Shown here: positions 62,901-64,000 of the stretch, piece after piece
How the letters are laid out: each line of letters opens with the position of its first letter
Position numbering within the stretch: position 1 is the stretch's first letter
Source: Letharia columbiana
Taxonomy: Eukaryota > Ascomycota > Lecanoromycetes > Lecanorales > Parmeliaceae
Direction of reading: 5' to 3'
Assembly: GCF_014066305.1 (NCBI RefSeq)
Contig: NW_023501061.1
Location: forward strand, 496,001 to 560,000
DNA: 64,000 nucleotides
Translations under genes and position numbers: made by a program
Notes under the pieces: model-generated
Told to the model about the DNA's origin: nothing
The model's database searches: none
Seen by the model: the letters and a program-made list of their open reading frames with translations, nothing else

Positions 62901-64000
62901 AACCCATCAGTGATCATGACCCTACAGAGGTAAGTTGCAGAGCGCTTGCCTTCAACAACTGAACGATTGCTGACTGTAGCTCTACAGTACGCTGTTACAG
63001 TGAACATACGCAGTGCTCCCGGAGACGAAGGTGCTCGCATCAAGCATTGGACAACTCATGTCTCCGTCGAGGAGGGCGAGAAATTGACCAGGACTTACGC
63101 TCATGTCCTCGGCGCAATCCTGGATCATGCCAATCAAACAATATCGCAAATGGACAACGCGACGAATAAAAGCTCAGACCATTCCACTTCGAAACAATCC
63201 GGCGTGGCTGATAAGGCGCAAGTTCAGAACGATAACCAGGTGTCAGTAGAGAAGACAAAGGCTAACCAGGGCTCAACGCTTGGCAAAGATCTTCCCAAAC
63301 GACCAATCTTTCCGCGACAGAGAACTCGCGAGATCATCAAGGCGGCCGTGGGCGAGACCATTGATGAAATGCCTACTCGACCAAACCTACCCCGTCAAAG
63401 AACCCGCGATATCATCAAGGCTGCCGTGGGCGAGACCATCGACCAGCTGAAAAAGAGTGGGTCCTTGGTTCGCCGCGTGTCTAACTCGGCAACCCTGACA
63501 GATATCGTGGGCCGCCAGCTTCACAGCCGGAACGGTTCGAATGCAGTGAGTACGGACGCGAAGGATGTTTTGTCATCGAACGAGCCTAAAGAGGCATTGA
63601 GCAGCTCACGCTACGAGGCAGAGCCCCCGGAAGAAATGTGTAAGATTCTTCGCTCGCTGTGGAGTCCGCTGTTGAACATCCCGGAAGAGAATATACGCGC
63701 GGACAACTCATTCTTCGGCCTTGGAGGCGATTCGATCCTGGCTATGGAGTTGGCCCGTGGTGCTCGTGAACACGAATTGACGCTGACAGTGGCGGATATC
63801 TTCGGCTCGCCCTCTTTCTCGGACATGGCGCGAGTCCTTGCCAGCTCGGCGAAGCGAAGGCAGGAGCGCTTGAATGGCGCGCAGGTGGCTATCCTCTCGG
63901 AGATTAGACGTGGATCGGTGACGGTGGAGCAAGAAGACAGTCGCTTTTCCCTCGTCGACTCCACGAACACCGAAGCCTTCATCCAGGATTACATCTGCCC
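41904..64000 (+). CDS. Giant multimodular nonribosomal peptide synthetase, six carrier domains, 3' end outside window
   Basis: Exons 41904-42413, 42473-62929 (20.5 kb without a stop) and 62988-64000+, over 7,320 residues here. Intron 42414-42472 restores DLWLLAAYTYS; intron 62930-62987 restores DPTEYAVTVNIR. Domains by approximate residue: half-C 1-240; A1 250-760, T1 820, E1 875 (HHLVIDLVSW); C2 1350 (SHAIVDG), A2 1790, T2 2368; C3 2450 (HHALYDG), A3 2875, T3 3445, E3 3500; C4 3967 (SHALCDG), A4 4412, T4 4993; C5 5073 (HHALYDG), A5 5505, T5 6082, E5 6145; C6 6620 (NHAVIDG), linker, T6 7235, then AFIQDYICP, which looks like the start of a terminal C domain. All six carriers keep GGDS. Epimerases in modules 1, 3 and 5 predict D residues there. 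Module 6 lacks an A domain. The order fits the Fusarium NRPS4/fusahexin type, as recalled. Release is probably macrocyclisation by the terminal C domain. Confidence 0.97.
63300..63455 (+). repeat. Tandem 78-bp (26-residue) repeat in the NRPS linker
   Basis: Two adjacent copies start at 63300 and 63378. Each encodes RP-(I/N)-(F/L)-PRQRTR-(E/D)-IIKAAVGETID. Copies differ mainly at third codon positions and a few residues, so the duplication is retained at protein level. It sits between C6 and T6, where an A domain would be expected. Confidence 0.9.

Noticed and set aside
1..64000. tRNA, rRNA, CRISPR array and transposase searches by eye
   Set aside because: No cloverleaf-like gene, rRNA segment, CRISPR repeat-spacer pattern or transposase/reverse transcriptase motif was recognised on either strand.

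Overview
The window reads as nuclear DNA of a filamentous ascomycete (Pezizomycotina). Genes are split by short introns of roughly 50-110 bp with GT(or GC)..AG ends. The gene families are those of fungal secondary metabolism: a highly reducing polyketide synthase, a trans-acting enoyl reductase, P450s, ABCC exporters and a very large multimodular nonribosomal peptide synthetase (NRPS). Gene models were spliced by hand from reading frame, splice motifs and continuity of protein motifs.

Left part (about 1-28 kb), a polyketide-type neighbourhood. It starts with the 5' half of a LovB/PKS-NRPS-clade polyketide synthase (minus strand, running off the left edge). A P450, a multi-pass membrane protein, a LovC-type trans-enoyl reductase, an FSH1/LovG-type serine hydrolase, an SDR oxidoreductase, a possible regulator and a second P450 (CYP52-like) follow. 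An ATP-grasp ligase and a YOR1-type ABCC exporter, divergently transcribed, close the group. PKS, trans-ER, FSH hydrolase and P450 together resemble the lovastatin-type set (chain building, enoyl reduction, release, oxidation).

Middle (28-34 kb): an F-box-like protein and an IMP-specific 5'-nucleotidase (ISN1). These look like non-cluster or housekeeping genes and separate the two metabolic neighbourhoods.

Right part (34-64 kb), an NRPS neighbourhood. A second ABCC transporter and a giant NRPS are transcribed away from a shared 2.6-kb region. The NRPS has more than 7,300 residues in the window and continues past the right edge. Its order is half-C, A-T-E, C-A-T, C-A-T-E, C-A-T, C-A-T-E, C-(no A)-T-C. 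This predicts a D-L-D-L-D-x hexapeptide released by a terminal condensation-like domain. From memory, the layout fits the Fusarium NRPS4 (fusahexin) type. The sixth module has no adenylation domain; in its place is a linker carrying a 26-residue tandem repeat.

Other points of note: three well-supported GC-AG introns with the same GCAAGT donor, a 220-bp homopolymer tract that looks like an assembly problem, a G-quadruplex-prone tract, and several microsatellites, some inside coding sequence.
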